From assembly GCA_902806595.1 (NCBI GenBank), contig CADCXC010000040.1, positions 310,001-374,000 on the forward strand: a stretch of DNA of 64,000 nt. The letters run 5' to 3'. Of this stretch, positions 14,201-23,915 are shown one piece after another. Under the pieces are notes generated by a model. It ran no database searches and was not told the DNA's origin. It saw nothing but the letters and a program-made list of their open reading frames with translations. Position numbers and translations under genes: made by a program. The stretch is from Pyrenopolyporus hunteri. Lineage: Eukaryota > Ascomycota > Sordariomycetes > Xylariales > Hypoxylaceae. Numbering within the stretch: the stretch's first letter is position 1; each line of letters opens with the position of its first letter.

Positions 14201-14726
14201 CATCACAGTCATATAAGGTCTTCTCAGAGACTCGGCCGCGCATAAGGCAAGCGGAGCTGCGCACGGCTAGCCAGCAGCCTTCCTATCGGCAATTAAGGAC
14301 GCAAATTGTAGAGAGAATAGGGAGGATTGAGATTTCTCCAGAGTCTCAACACGCAGGGACCGCCGAGTTTCTGCAAGACTGTTCCCGAAACAGGTGTTTG
14401 TTCGTTTCGTTTGGAACATATCCCCTTTCCAGCTTTTCACAGACCTACGTGGGAATAGACAGCTTAATGTCTGCTGTCAAGTTTGAGTACCCTACCTATA
14501 AGTTGTTCGATGTGAGTCAAAATGCAGAATGCGTCCCGCTAAGTAGCTTAGGAAGCGTTATTGACCAAAATACTTACAGCCGCAATATCATTCCCAGAGG
14601 CCAATCATCGTCGACGCTGACGCACTCGAGTCCCCCGAGACGGTGATCCTAAGGTACGAGGAAGAGGCGGCCGCTAGAGCGAACGGAGGAGACCTTCGTG
14701 GGGATTCCCCGCCTGGTCTCCTGCCC

Positions 14727-17129
14727 ATGTCCGCGTACTCGAAGCCCCAGCCGCCCCAGATGCATGGTGAGTACTCAATCGTCATTTTCACCGCCACAAG
14801 TTCCCGGTGTGCAGTGCGCGTTCCGTGGTGCCGGCTTTTGGTGGCGACTAGAGCAGTCAAGTTTGAGATAGATTGGAAGGGTGGTTGAAGCTAACCTGAT
14901 CTCGAATCGTAGCATTTGACTCGTCGAGACCGTACCAGGACCCCCAATACCCATACTCAGCCCAGCAATATGCGACCCAGCAACCTGAAAATGCCGCTGC
15001 CCAACTCAACCAGATGGCCTTTGCAGCCAACAGCTCGGCCGGTCAGTATATGGCGCCGATCGTGGCAACGCTGAGCTCGTACCAGCCGACAGTCGGCGTG
15101 TTTGGGACGAAGGTTTTAATCAAGATTTCAGCCCCCTACGATCTGATCGCGATCACGAGCCATTTCTACCTTGCTTTCGGCTCCCACAAGAGCCCAGCAC
15201 ACGCTATCAGGGACACGAGCGATGCGAGCGGGTTTGGTTATGCCGTGAGCGGAGACGCGCCCCAGCTCGAAGACACGAGGAGCTCCAGCCCCAACGTGCC
15301 TTTATCACTCCTAATCGAGAGTACAGCCGGGCAGACTTTGGCAACGATTGACGTCGGCACGTTCACTTATCATGACGCTCCGGCTGGGACTACGGAGGGC
15401 CCGCCTGAGGGCGTCACGCGGGTCAAGGAGTCCAGGTCACCTGAACAAAGGGAGAGCCCTGCGAAACAACACGAACCGGACCAGCTGGCCACCGATTCTG
15501 CTACAAATACGTACGGCTACGCTCCCACCGGACAGCAAACCGTTGCGTCCAACTATGATACAAGTTATACCAACAACGACAATATGCTTGGGACTTACCA
15601 CCGTTCGTCCTACACAATCGACTACCCCCGCCCGCCACCGCTGAAAACCCCGTCGTGGAGCCCGTATGGGCACACTCTCTCGGCGGCTAGAAGCCCCGCT
15701 TCGGCCATCAACCATACCACAATCACTCGACCGAGCAGTATCACGACGTTACCGATCCCAACATCTAGCGCCCCGCAGCTGATCCGTACGAGCACTCTGC
15801 AGGCGTCGGGATCTTCGGGGGGCGGGCAGCTCAACCCTTACGCGCTCTATTCAACCAAGGCCGTCCTGAAGATAAATGGAGACCTGGAGTCGATGGCGTC
15901 GGGGTGGACGCCGGAGGAATGGGACAATAGGAGGCGAATAGTCATGTTTAGTAAGAAGCAGCAAGGATCAACGTTATCGACATCGTTCAAGCCCGTTTCG
16001 GTGAACGAGCAACCGCCTAATAGCATATGCATCAGCTGTATATACTGGGCCGAAAAGCAAGAATGCTTCGTGACGAGCGTTGACACTATTTCGTTGCTAG
16101 AGCAGCTCGTGGCCGCGCCGGGCAGGTTCACGGTGGAAGAGAAGAACCGCATTCGACGGAATCTCGAAGGATTTCGGCCTTTAACGGTTAGCAAGGCCAA
16201 GCCCGATAGCGAGGAGTTTTTCAAGGTCATAATGGGGTTCCCGAAACCGAAGCCACGGAATATTGAGAAGGACGTGAAAGTGTTCCCCTGGAAAGTCCTG
16301 GGCTCGGCTCTCAAGAAGATTATTTCCAAATACGTGAGTTTGAAACTTTGACAGCTCGTATACCCTTTCTTTGCACCTCTCTCTCTCTCTTTCTCTTTCT
16401 CTTCCTTTTCCTTTTCCTTTTTCGATGAATTTATCCTGTTCTCGACTTTCATCCCCCCCTTTCCCCCTCCCATCCTCCGTCTTTTCCATCATTTCCATCA
16501 TTTCCATCATATCTCGTTCGTTTTAGATACTATCAAGCCGGTGTACTTCTACGTTTAACCAGAGTTGAAGCTGAATCCCTTTTCTTCATTTCGCTTAACG
16601 CTCTCCGTTGTATGAAGCTTCTACGCGAACTAACGCAAGAACTTAGTCTGCATCGCCTTCGTCAACGTTACCTCCCGGGCCAGGGCCGACTCTGCTCACA
16701 CCTGTCAGTAGCACGAGTCCAGGTCTCTACGGACCACCACATACGCCGACGGTGTCTGACGGCGGCTATTCTCACCACGACCCGCATTCGATGCCGTCGC
16801 CGCGCTCCCTCACAGGAGCACCTCCATCGTGGGCTACGTATCCTGGACGCACAATATCCCCGGGGGTCAAGCCTCACTCTCCCCAGGGCATCCACGTCCC
16901 TAGCTTGCCCCTTTCGTACAGACACGCAGATACGAGGCCGCAGCAACACCTTCCAGCACCGCCAAGTTACGGCATGGCACCACAGACGCAGCGCTGGGAT
17001 CCGACTGCTGTTTCGAGCGCTTACGGCGACGCCCCGACGGCAACTACTGCCTATGCGACGAGTCACCAGCCTCACCAAAGTCATGTGTACGGCACTGGCC
17101 CGTACGGTGATGTCAGTCACCGGGAATAG
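14727..17129 (+). CDS. medA: Developmental regulator MedA (medusa / Acon-3 / Ren1 family)
   Basis: Nuclear regulator of conidiophore morphogenesis in moulds (Aspergillus medA, Neurospora acon-3, Fusarium REN1). Exons 14727-14766, 14913-16333 and 16647-17129 keep frame and give about 647 aa. Exon 1 encodes only MSAYSKPQPPQMH plus one base. Exon 2 holds an N-terminal conserved block (PTVGVFGTKVLIKISAPYDL) and the central MedA domain (ALYSTKAVLKINGDLESMAS through FPWKVLGSALKKIISKY). A 313-bp intron with a CT-rich tract leads to a low-complexity Pro/Ser/His-rich tail. The frame is open upstream of 14727 to about 14565, just after a TTACAG acceptor-like site, so an additional 5' coding exon cannot be excluded. 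Family assignment is from recognised conserved blocks; the exact 5' end is uncertain. Confidence 0.85.
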
Positions 17130-19818
17130 CGACGTGACCTGTGCCGCCAAGGATGGAATGGGTAGGACGCTCTGGGCGCGTGCCGCGAAACGACGAGGGC
17201 TGCATAATTAGCCATCCATCGCCTCTTCCGCTATCAGAGAACGAGGCAGGATAACCAGTGGCCCCAAAGCGCGGAACTTGGCTTAGACATCCGTACCATA
17301 CCCTTCCCGCACCCGAGTCGTCCTCGCCTACTGCTTCATCGCTGTGGGTTCTTCTAGCGCTAGTATGGTGTGAAGCGGGAGGCGGGTATCTATTTGGGCG
17401 GCCGTTTTCCTTGGGGAGTCAAGACAAGAATAAGGGTGCCTCCGCGCGCGTGTGTGTGTGTGTGGTTCGTGATGGGGGGCGGGGGATCTTACTAGGTCGT
17501 CCTATCTAAGAGGATGGAGAATGAGGGTGAATCCGTACGTTAGCATATGCCAAGTTTGATCAAGGTTGGTGGGGGAAGGGCCTTATGAGATGGTGTGTAA
17601 GTTTCTATTGTGTGTGGGGGGAAAGGGGGGGAGAATGAGTTCGCCCAAGGTCATCTGTCGTGAAGTCGACCAATCACCATTCATCTCAGCACTCCAACCT
17701 GACCGCACGACACAAGCGACTTTCCCCCTTGTTTATCTTCCGGCATACTTACCTCAACTCACCCATCTAAAAACCACCCAAAGATCAATTCTGCCGTGGG
17801 AACCGCCGTACCCGTGACGGCTTCACCCCATCCCCCCTCCCATCCTTGAGGTCTGGACTCTCTCTCTCTTATCGTCATCGGGCAGATGCGAACCCTCACG
17901 GTCATTGTTACGTCTCATTTTTTTTTCTTTAATAATTTTCCTTTCAGGGTTCGGGGGAAGGCCAGTCCAGACGACCATGATCGACTTTGCATGGCTAGTC
18001 TCTTGTGACTGATTGGTCACAAGCCTGTCGACTTGCAGACACATCCATGTGGGCAGCATGGATGATGTGTATGTCTGGATGTATGTCTGTCGGGTGCGCG
18101 CCGCTGCCGCTGCATGATGCATACCATCTGCGTCACGCCGTCTTTGCTTCCTTCCTGGGTAACCATCCCCTATTCCCTGATCATCGCGGGAATCCACCGC
18201 TTGGATTCCTCGAGACTTCGTGGTTTTGCATTCCGTTACTATGCCTCATGCGGCTAGAACGACTCGGTGGTATCACGACCGCTACACGCCCTCGCAATAT
18301 ACGGCGGTCTTTTGGCTGCACCGACGATCCACGTACAGCCCCAAACTCGCAATGACCCATCAGCATACTCGGGCCACATTCTATACCTATGAACGATCTG
18401 CTGGGTATAGCGGTAGGCTGGCCGGGGGCGACAAACCGCACGCATTACTCTCCAGCCATATACGATCCCAGCCCTCACCGAATATGGACGTCCAGTGATA
18501 CCCGCGCGTTTCCTACAAGCGCAATTATACGTCGCTCCTGCGAGCGACTTATGATAGGCCTTACGGCGCCCGACCTTTCCACGTTCACGTGACAGCAGCA
18601 GTCTTCTCACTCCGTTCACTACGCATCGTCGAACTCTGTCTCTTTGCCCTTCATAGAGATGCAGGGAAAGATGATAACCGGGGATATAGGCCGTACCCTT
18701 GCTACCGTTTGCACCTACTTTCGAATAGTTCGGCGCGTCGCCCCCATTTCTAGGGAGGATGGATTCCTAGTTACTTGATACTCGGCTCTGGACCCCTTCG
18801 TCGCTTACGGAGAACGACGTTACCCGCGCTTCTTTGAACTGAGCGGCTATCCCACCTTTGCCGCCTAAACGCTTATCTCTTCTCGTCTTCTCTCATCATG
18901 CTTTCTTCGAACATTCCCCCATTGTAATATCTTTCATTCGAACTCGACATTTTGGATGGATTTTCCACTTCGCTGGTATGGGTCTTTTTGCCAGGTGGAC
19001 GGAGTTTACGTTATTGGCTAGTTTTTGGACGGGGCGGAGAAGGACATGGAGGAGTACGACTGACAAGGGCGAGAGGAATTGAAGAGCGTGATACGGCTAC
19101 CGAAGTAGGTATTTACATCTACCGACCAGATTTGTTTTCTTTCTCCTTTGAGTACTTTATACCCTGTTTCTTTCATACTCTTTCATACTCTTGTAGTTTT
19201 AGCTTGCTACCCTCTTCTCTTTCCGTTCTCTCTGCGTAGACCAATATTTTCAAACCAGATATGCATCCCACCGGATGTTTCCGCTACGCACCGGTGTATC
19301 TTTGGAATAAAGCTTAGACATAAGGGACTTAGATAGGTTGGTTTAGGACAGGTGCCATCGGGTTAACGAGAATGTGTTTCAAGGCGTAAATGTTCAAAGG
19401 GTAAAGGGAGGGAATCCGGTAATAGGAGGATGGGAAATAGGCATTCGTAAAGTTTGGATAGAGGAAGGCGTTTGCAGGAATAATGTACCTAGATAGGTAA
19501 TTAGCTTATTTAACTCGCTCCCACCCATCCTATTTTACTCGTTTCTCCGAGGGGTATTCTTAGTTAGTGATCTTGTCGACGAGGTATTTTGACCGACGGA
19601 TACGTATAAAGGTGCTAAGATCCTGCCTAGATACGTGGTCGGGTGCTGATCTACACTGGAGTATCTAATCCAGCGGTTTTCAGGGGGTTTCGCTGACGCA
19701 CGTATATGTAGGTAGATAGGTAGGTATGTACGGGGAGGATGAGTGCCACCGACGGGATCCCATAGGACCGACCGTCCGCAGGTTTCCTTTGTGATAGCCC
19801 GTCCTAAATCCTCCCTCC
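17130..19818. other. Non-coding region between medA and EMW1
   Basis: No supported gene. The left part is presumably the medA 3' UTR. It contains GT repeats at 17450-17462, a poly-T stretch near 17918-17928 and a short TAGGTAGG run at 19708-19727. The right end is the EMW1 3' side. Confidence 0.5.
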
Positions 19819-22800
19819 CTACACCTTCAAGTCCTCCATCATATCTGCTAGTATTCGCCACCTTCGGTCAGTTTCCCAGGAATCCTTGGCCTTCCCCATA
19901 ACACTTCTTACTGCGCTTCTTGCCTTGCCTTTCCACCTGGTGCCGATACTATCTACGCGCGACCCGTAATTCTCATATGCTGCCACTAGCTCAGACGTTC
20001 TCTGGACTACGGCATCCCAGGCATCAGTGTCTGCTAGCCAGCTCCCTTGCTGGCCTTGTACGCCACTGGATGCGGACAGAGAGCTCCCGACCCCACCGAT
20101 AACCGCTCTCCACGCCTTCTCGGCGGCATCTAACGCCCCGACCCAGTCTTTCCTCCACGCCCGCAGGCGGGATACCAAAGCCCAGCACGCAGAATTTGTT
20201 GTGATAAGAGGCACAACGTCGTTCTCGAAGAGCGAGACGGTCTTGTGATCTATGCTGCCTCTTTCCGGTTCGAATATCTCTTCATTTCCATCGCCGTTGC
20301 CGGGGACTGGCGTCTTGGTCGTCTCCCTAACTAGGAGGGTTAGGATATCGAGATCCAATGCCTCCTCGGTCTTGCGGATACGGATCACATTTCTCACCCC
20401 GAGGATTACGTCGTCCAAGTTTGGATTGGGTGAGAGACTGGCGGCTAACGTGATCACATTATCCCAAATCCTCCAGTTCGAATCGGCCAGCGTAGCTCCA
20501 CGCTTGAAGGCCGTTAAGGAGTCGTATAGTAGCTGAGGCGCTCGTTTCCCGAGTTCGGCGGCCTGCTTAGTGCCCGCCATGGTATCTAAGTCATTGCAAC
20601 CATCCTTATTAAGCGGGGGTTGTCGAACCCTCCTCTCCGAAACAATCTGACGGTACCAGCTTAATAGGGCCGTCCCGAGGTTGCTCCAAGTCCTCGCATC
20701 TTCGCCCCCGACGGTGTTATTTGCCGTCGAGATGGCTCTCTGAAACGCCTCCGCCGCATCAGGGAAGTTTCCGAGGCGTAGCTCGATGTCGCCAAGCCTA
20801 TTCCAAATCTCAGGGCTCAGCCGATTAACTCCGACAGCGAGTTTATATGCTTCTCGAGCCAGTTCCCATTCCTGCTTTCGAAGATAGAATTCGCCGAGCG
20901 ACCTCTGCGCCCTTGCAAAGCGTCGATTAGATATTTCCCATGCGTGGCTATAATGTTTAGGATCGTCTTCGATATCGCCTAATATGCAGAATAGACGAGG
21001 GGCGTTGGGTGGAGGCGGTGATCGTTCTGGGCCGTAGAAATCGGAGGCTTTAAGGGATGAGATATCAAATCCGGCGTCGGCATCATCCTGATCGGGGTCA
21101 TCCTCCAAGTTTGTAGCGGCGTTAACGCCGGGCGTGCGCCTGAATAATCTCCAGCGGATGACGGCTCGGGCCTTCTCTTCGCCTCCACTTCCTCGACCAC
21201 CCTGGTCGTCAGCCGCGGCGCTGCTTGCTAGGCAGAGTGCTGCTTCAGCCCAGAGTCTGAGGCGCTTGAAAATTTCCAGGGCTGAAACGAGGGATCCGAC
21301 AGTGGTCCACGCGTAGGCGAGCTCGGACTCTAAGTGCCAACGCGGAGGGGAGGATAGAGCGTCGATGTACCGCAGCCTATCTTGCGGAGATGCTGACTCG
21401 GCAGGTTTTGGTGTAGGGAGGAATGATGTCGGTTTCTGAAGGTCAGTAGAACGGCCCGATTGGACCTCGGATGTGACCCGGATTGTGGGGATATTAGATT
21501 CGGTCGTGGTTTTATCTCCGTTATCAGGCAACTTTTCGCTTGGACCGCCGGGGTCTTGCGTTTCGACGATAACTTGATCTACAAGGGCCTGCATCTGCAA
21601 GACAGCGCGTTCGACAGTCCGGCTCCTATTCAGCTCGATACGCGATCTTATGAGTAGAGCCTGGGTGTATATTTGCCAATTTGTCGACTTATCATCGATC
21701 ACCCGTTGAGCAAACGGTAATATTTCTTCTAAAGTCAACGAGTCGGTAGGGGAGAACGTATCTCTCATAGTGGCCTCCGTTAGGAGTATGATATGATCTT
21801 CCGGGAGAAGTTGCGGCTGATGATCCGGCTTGATATTTTGCAACTCAACCGGAAGGTCAGGCCTCGACCTGTCGGCGCCGTCGCTATCGAATTCTATGTT
21901 CTCCAATAGAGTATCGTCAGCTAAAGGGAGCACGGCCGGCGTCACCTCGGACGCCTGTTCCGGGACGGATCCTGCGGTAGGAGCTGCGTGACTCTTTGCA
22001 AGTACTACAAGCTGGCTGACGTTCTTCTCCTGGAATTTCGTCCGCTTTCCTAGGGCGCCGGAAAGGGCGTAAGAGAATCCACTGAGTTTCGTGGCCAGTA
22101 GCAGGGCCTGTCGCGCCTTCGCATCATTTCCCATAATTATATGGCATGCCGCCTCTTCCAAGTGAAATTGAATGCGCGATTCTCGGGGCCACTCTGATTT
22201 CTCTAAATCTGTACCTACCCCGGAGGGCCCTGCGATAGAAGTAATAGCCTCCGAAAGGCCGTTCTCGATGATTTCGTGGAGGGTGGGCACGTCCGTCCAG
22301 CGACCGCTCTTGGTAAACAAGGAGCCTGGGCCCAACGACGGCTGAGTGATGACTTTAAAATGCCAGAGATGAATCCTCAAGCGGATCCACGAGAGATGTA
22401 GGGAGAGGGACTGTCGCTGTTCAGACCAGATCTCTGGCAGCTCGGTTGGCAATATAACACCTGATGTGAAGATAAACCGCGATAGGCAGAAGAGCTCAAC
22501 ATGGGGTATATAAGGATATGGTGAGACGCCGTCCACCTCGAGCGAGCTGAGGCAGAGTCTCCTTAAAGATGCTATGGGTGTCTTGGAGTTGGCCGGCTTG
22601 GTGTCACCCTTTGATTCCTGTGACAATCGTATAGCGTCAAAGGCGGAAATAAAGATAGTCTCAACTGCATCAAGGCCCTGGAGGACCGGTCCTGTGACGT
22701 TGGCTTGTAGGAACGCGCCTAGAGAAGCTAGGCCTAAGCGAACCGCGTCTATAGCAAGGTATGATGTATCGACCGCGCCTGTTTCGAGACCGTGACCGGC

Positions 22801-22965
22801 TTGCTTCTCAGGCGATCGTGATGCTAAATGTCGCACGAATTGGGCTACTAACTGCTGCGATGACTCATGACGAAACGAGTCGAGGAAAGATGAATTATCA
22901 AAAGATTTCTCAATCGAGATGAGCGTAGCTGGCGAAAACTCGCTATCGGGCGTGTTGACCTCCAT
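19819..22965 (-). CDS. EMW1: TPR protein of the TTC27/Emw1 family
   Basis: A single exon gives 1048 aa. The family (yeast Emw1, human TTC27) consists of essential tetratricopeptide proteins; the yeast gene is linked to cell-wall maintenance. The TPR block is clear around residues 670-790: NRRFARAQRSLGEFYLRK, then EIWNRLGDIELRLGNFPDAA and the family-typical EDARTWSNLGTALLSW. The N-terminal half is helical with acidic and Ser/Pro linkers (about residues 330-520) and carries no other domain I recognise. The start was set at the ATG at 22965, the first ATG in the frame; upstream in-frame codons are non-ATG. No introns are needed. The biochemical role is not evident from the sequence. Confidence 0.85.
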   Translation of the reverse strand: MEVNTPDSEFSPATLISIEKSFDNSSFLDSFRHESSQQLVAQFVRHLASRSPEKQAGHGLETGAVDTSYLAIDAVRLGLASLGAFLQANVTGPVLQGLDAVETIFISAFDAIRLSQESKGDTKPANSKTPIASLRRLCLSSLEVDGVSPYPYIPHVELFCLSRFIFTSGVILPTELPEIWSEQRQSLSLHLSWIRLRIHLWHFKVITQPSLGPGSLFTKSGRWTDVPTLHEIIENGLSEAITSIAGPSGVGTDLEKSEWPRESRIQFHLEEAACHIIMGNDAKARQALLLATKLSGFSYALSGALGKRTKFQEKNVSQLVVLAKSHAAPTAGSVPEQASEVTPAVLPLADDTLLENIEFDSDGADRSRPDLPVELQNIKPDHQPQLLPEDHIILLTEATMRDTFSPTDSLTLEEILPFAQRVIDDKSTNWQIYTQALLIRSRIELNRSRTVERAVLQMQALVDQVIVETQDPGGPSEKLPDNGDKTTTESNIPTIRVTSEVQSGRSTDLQKPTSFLPTPKPAESASPQDRLRYIDALSSPPRWHLESELAYAWTTVGSLVSALEIFKRLRLWAEAALCLASSAAADDQGGRGSGGEEKARAVIRWRLFRRTPGVNAATNLEDDPDQDDADAGFDISSLKASDFYGPERSPPPPNAPRLFCILGDIEDDPKHYSHAWEISNRRFARAQRSLGEFYLRKQEWELAREAYKLAVGVNRLSPEIWNRLGDIELRLGNFPDAAEAFQRAISTANNTVGGEDARTWSNLGTALLSWYRQIVSERRVRQPPLNKDGCNDLDTMAGTKQAAELGKRAPQLLYDSLTAFKRGATLADSNWRIWDNVITLAASLSPNPNLDDVILGVRNVIRIRKTEEALDLDILTLLVRETTKTPVPGNGDGNEEIFEPERGSIDHKTVSLFENDVVPLITTNSACWALVSRLRAWRKDWVGALDAAEKAWRAVIGGVGSSLSASSGVQGQQGSWLADTDAWDAVVQRTSELVAAYENYGSRVDSIGTRWKGKARSAVRSVMGKAKDSWETDRRWRILADMMEDLKV

Positions 22966-23915
22966 TTTTCTCAACGGATCGGGCTATTTGGGAGGCTGTT
23001 TGGGGGTTCGAATATGGTCAAGTATCATACCCATGCATATATATATAGGCGGCTTATGAACTAGACGAGAATAATATAAAGACGTCTGTAATATATAAAC
23101 AGTTATGGATATTTTCAGATCCTGTCTTCATTGTTAGAAAGAATGGACGAAAGATGAGCATGAGCCTTGAGACGGTTGATAGAGACTTTGTAATCACGAA
23201 AGCATTGGCGGTTTAGAAGAATATATTGTACTGTACGTAAATTCATGGCGGGGGAGGGGCAATGCTTTTTTTTTTCTCTTTTTTTCTCTTTTCTTTTTTT
23301 TCGTTCTTGTACCTACCTAGGTACCTAGGTACCTAGGTATCTAGAAATTCAAGGAGAATGGGTGTTTACATAGGTAATGTCAAATGGTCCGTGCACGACT
23401 AGGTCCTAGAGAGGTATGTCTCCCAGCCTTCACTAACCTAGGTGGTAGGTACCGGTAGTAGTACATACATACCTCTAGGTAGGTAGCTACCTTAGGGACC
23501 GAGGTAAGCTTCTGGATAATGGTATCCCGTTATGATCTTAGATATTCCTTACTGTTATAACCTACCCGTTCAAACAAGCTTCAGGGGGATTTGGTCAGGC
23601 TTTATATACGACTATAATCTAGGTGGCACTTATCATGGTCCATTTCTTCGGAGAAATCATTGTAAGGCTGTAGAGCGACTTGGATTCTGACATAATACGG
23701 AAGGCCGCCGTTTGACTCGTGGGGGGTTCCAATATGTAGGCCTAACCCCAAGCTTTTGTCACGTATTCCTACATTAGCTCTCCTGTACACTTAGGCAACG
23801 TCACGCTCAGTAGGTCGTCGTTATAGATGCCCATTGATGACTCCAGCTGCTACGCGAGTAGTCTGGTGCTGCTGATCGGCGTTCCTACGTCTTATCTGCC
23901 GATAACCCGTCTCCT
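22966..23915. other. Spacer with TAGGTACC repeats
   Basis: Between EMW1 (start side) and the 3' end of the GYF gene. It contains a poly-T/CT tract at 23264-23302, followed by ACCTACCTAGG/TACCTAGG repeats at 23311-23340 and more at 23440-23490. No gene seen. Confidence 0.6.
23311..23340. repeat. Palindromic ACCTAGGT repeat cluster
   Basis: Tandem overlapping copies of the self-complementary octamer ACCTAGGT, the dispersed spacer repeat of this window. Confidence 0.85.

Larger units (their letters stand above)
1509..14726. other. 13-kb gene desert upstream of medA
   Basis: I find no convincing coding sequence on either strand. The open frames are short, lack domain-like composition and do not join through plausible introns. 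Base composition is intermediate, not the extreme AT of heavily RIP-mutated repeats. The stretch holds microsatellites and many scattered TAGGTA/CCTACC tetranucleotide runs (for example near 3380, 4890, 6205, 8160, 12440). Polypyrimidine tracts at 12600-12680 and 13370-13390, and possible transcribed leader sequence from about 14160, lie closest to medA. By analogy with other conidiation regulators, the right part may hold distant control elements and a long 5' UTR; this is inference. Confidence 0.6.

Noticed and set aside
14173..14646. 157-aa open frame just upstream of medA
   Set aside because: No recognisable family and composition unlike the medA exons. More likely part of the medA leader, although a transcribed uORF is possible.
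16612..17211. 199-aa Arg-rich frame over the last medA exon
   Set aside because: Wrong frame; the true exon reads the Pro/Ser/His-rich MedA tail from 16647 and joins exon 2 in phase.
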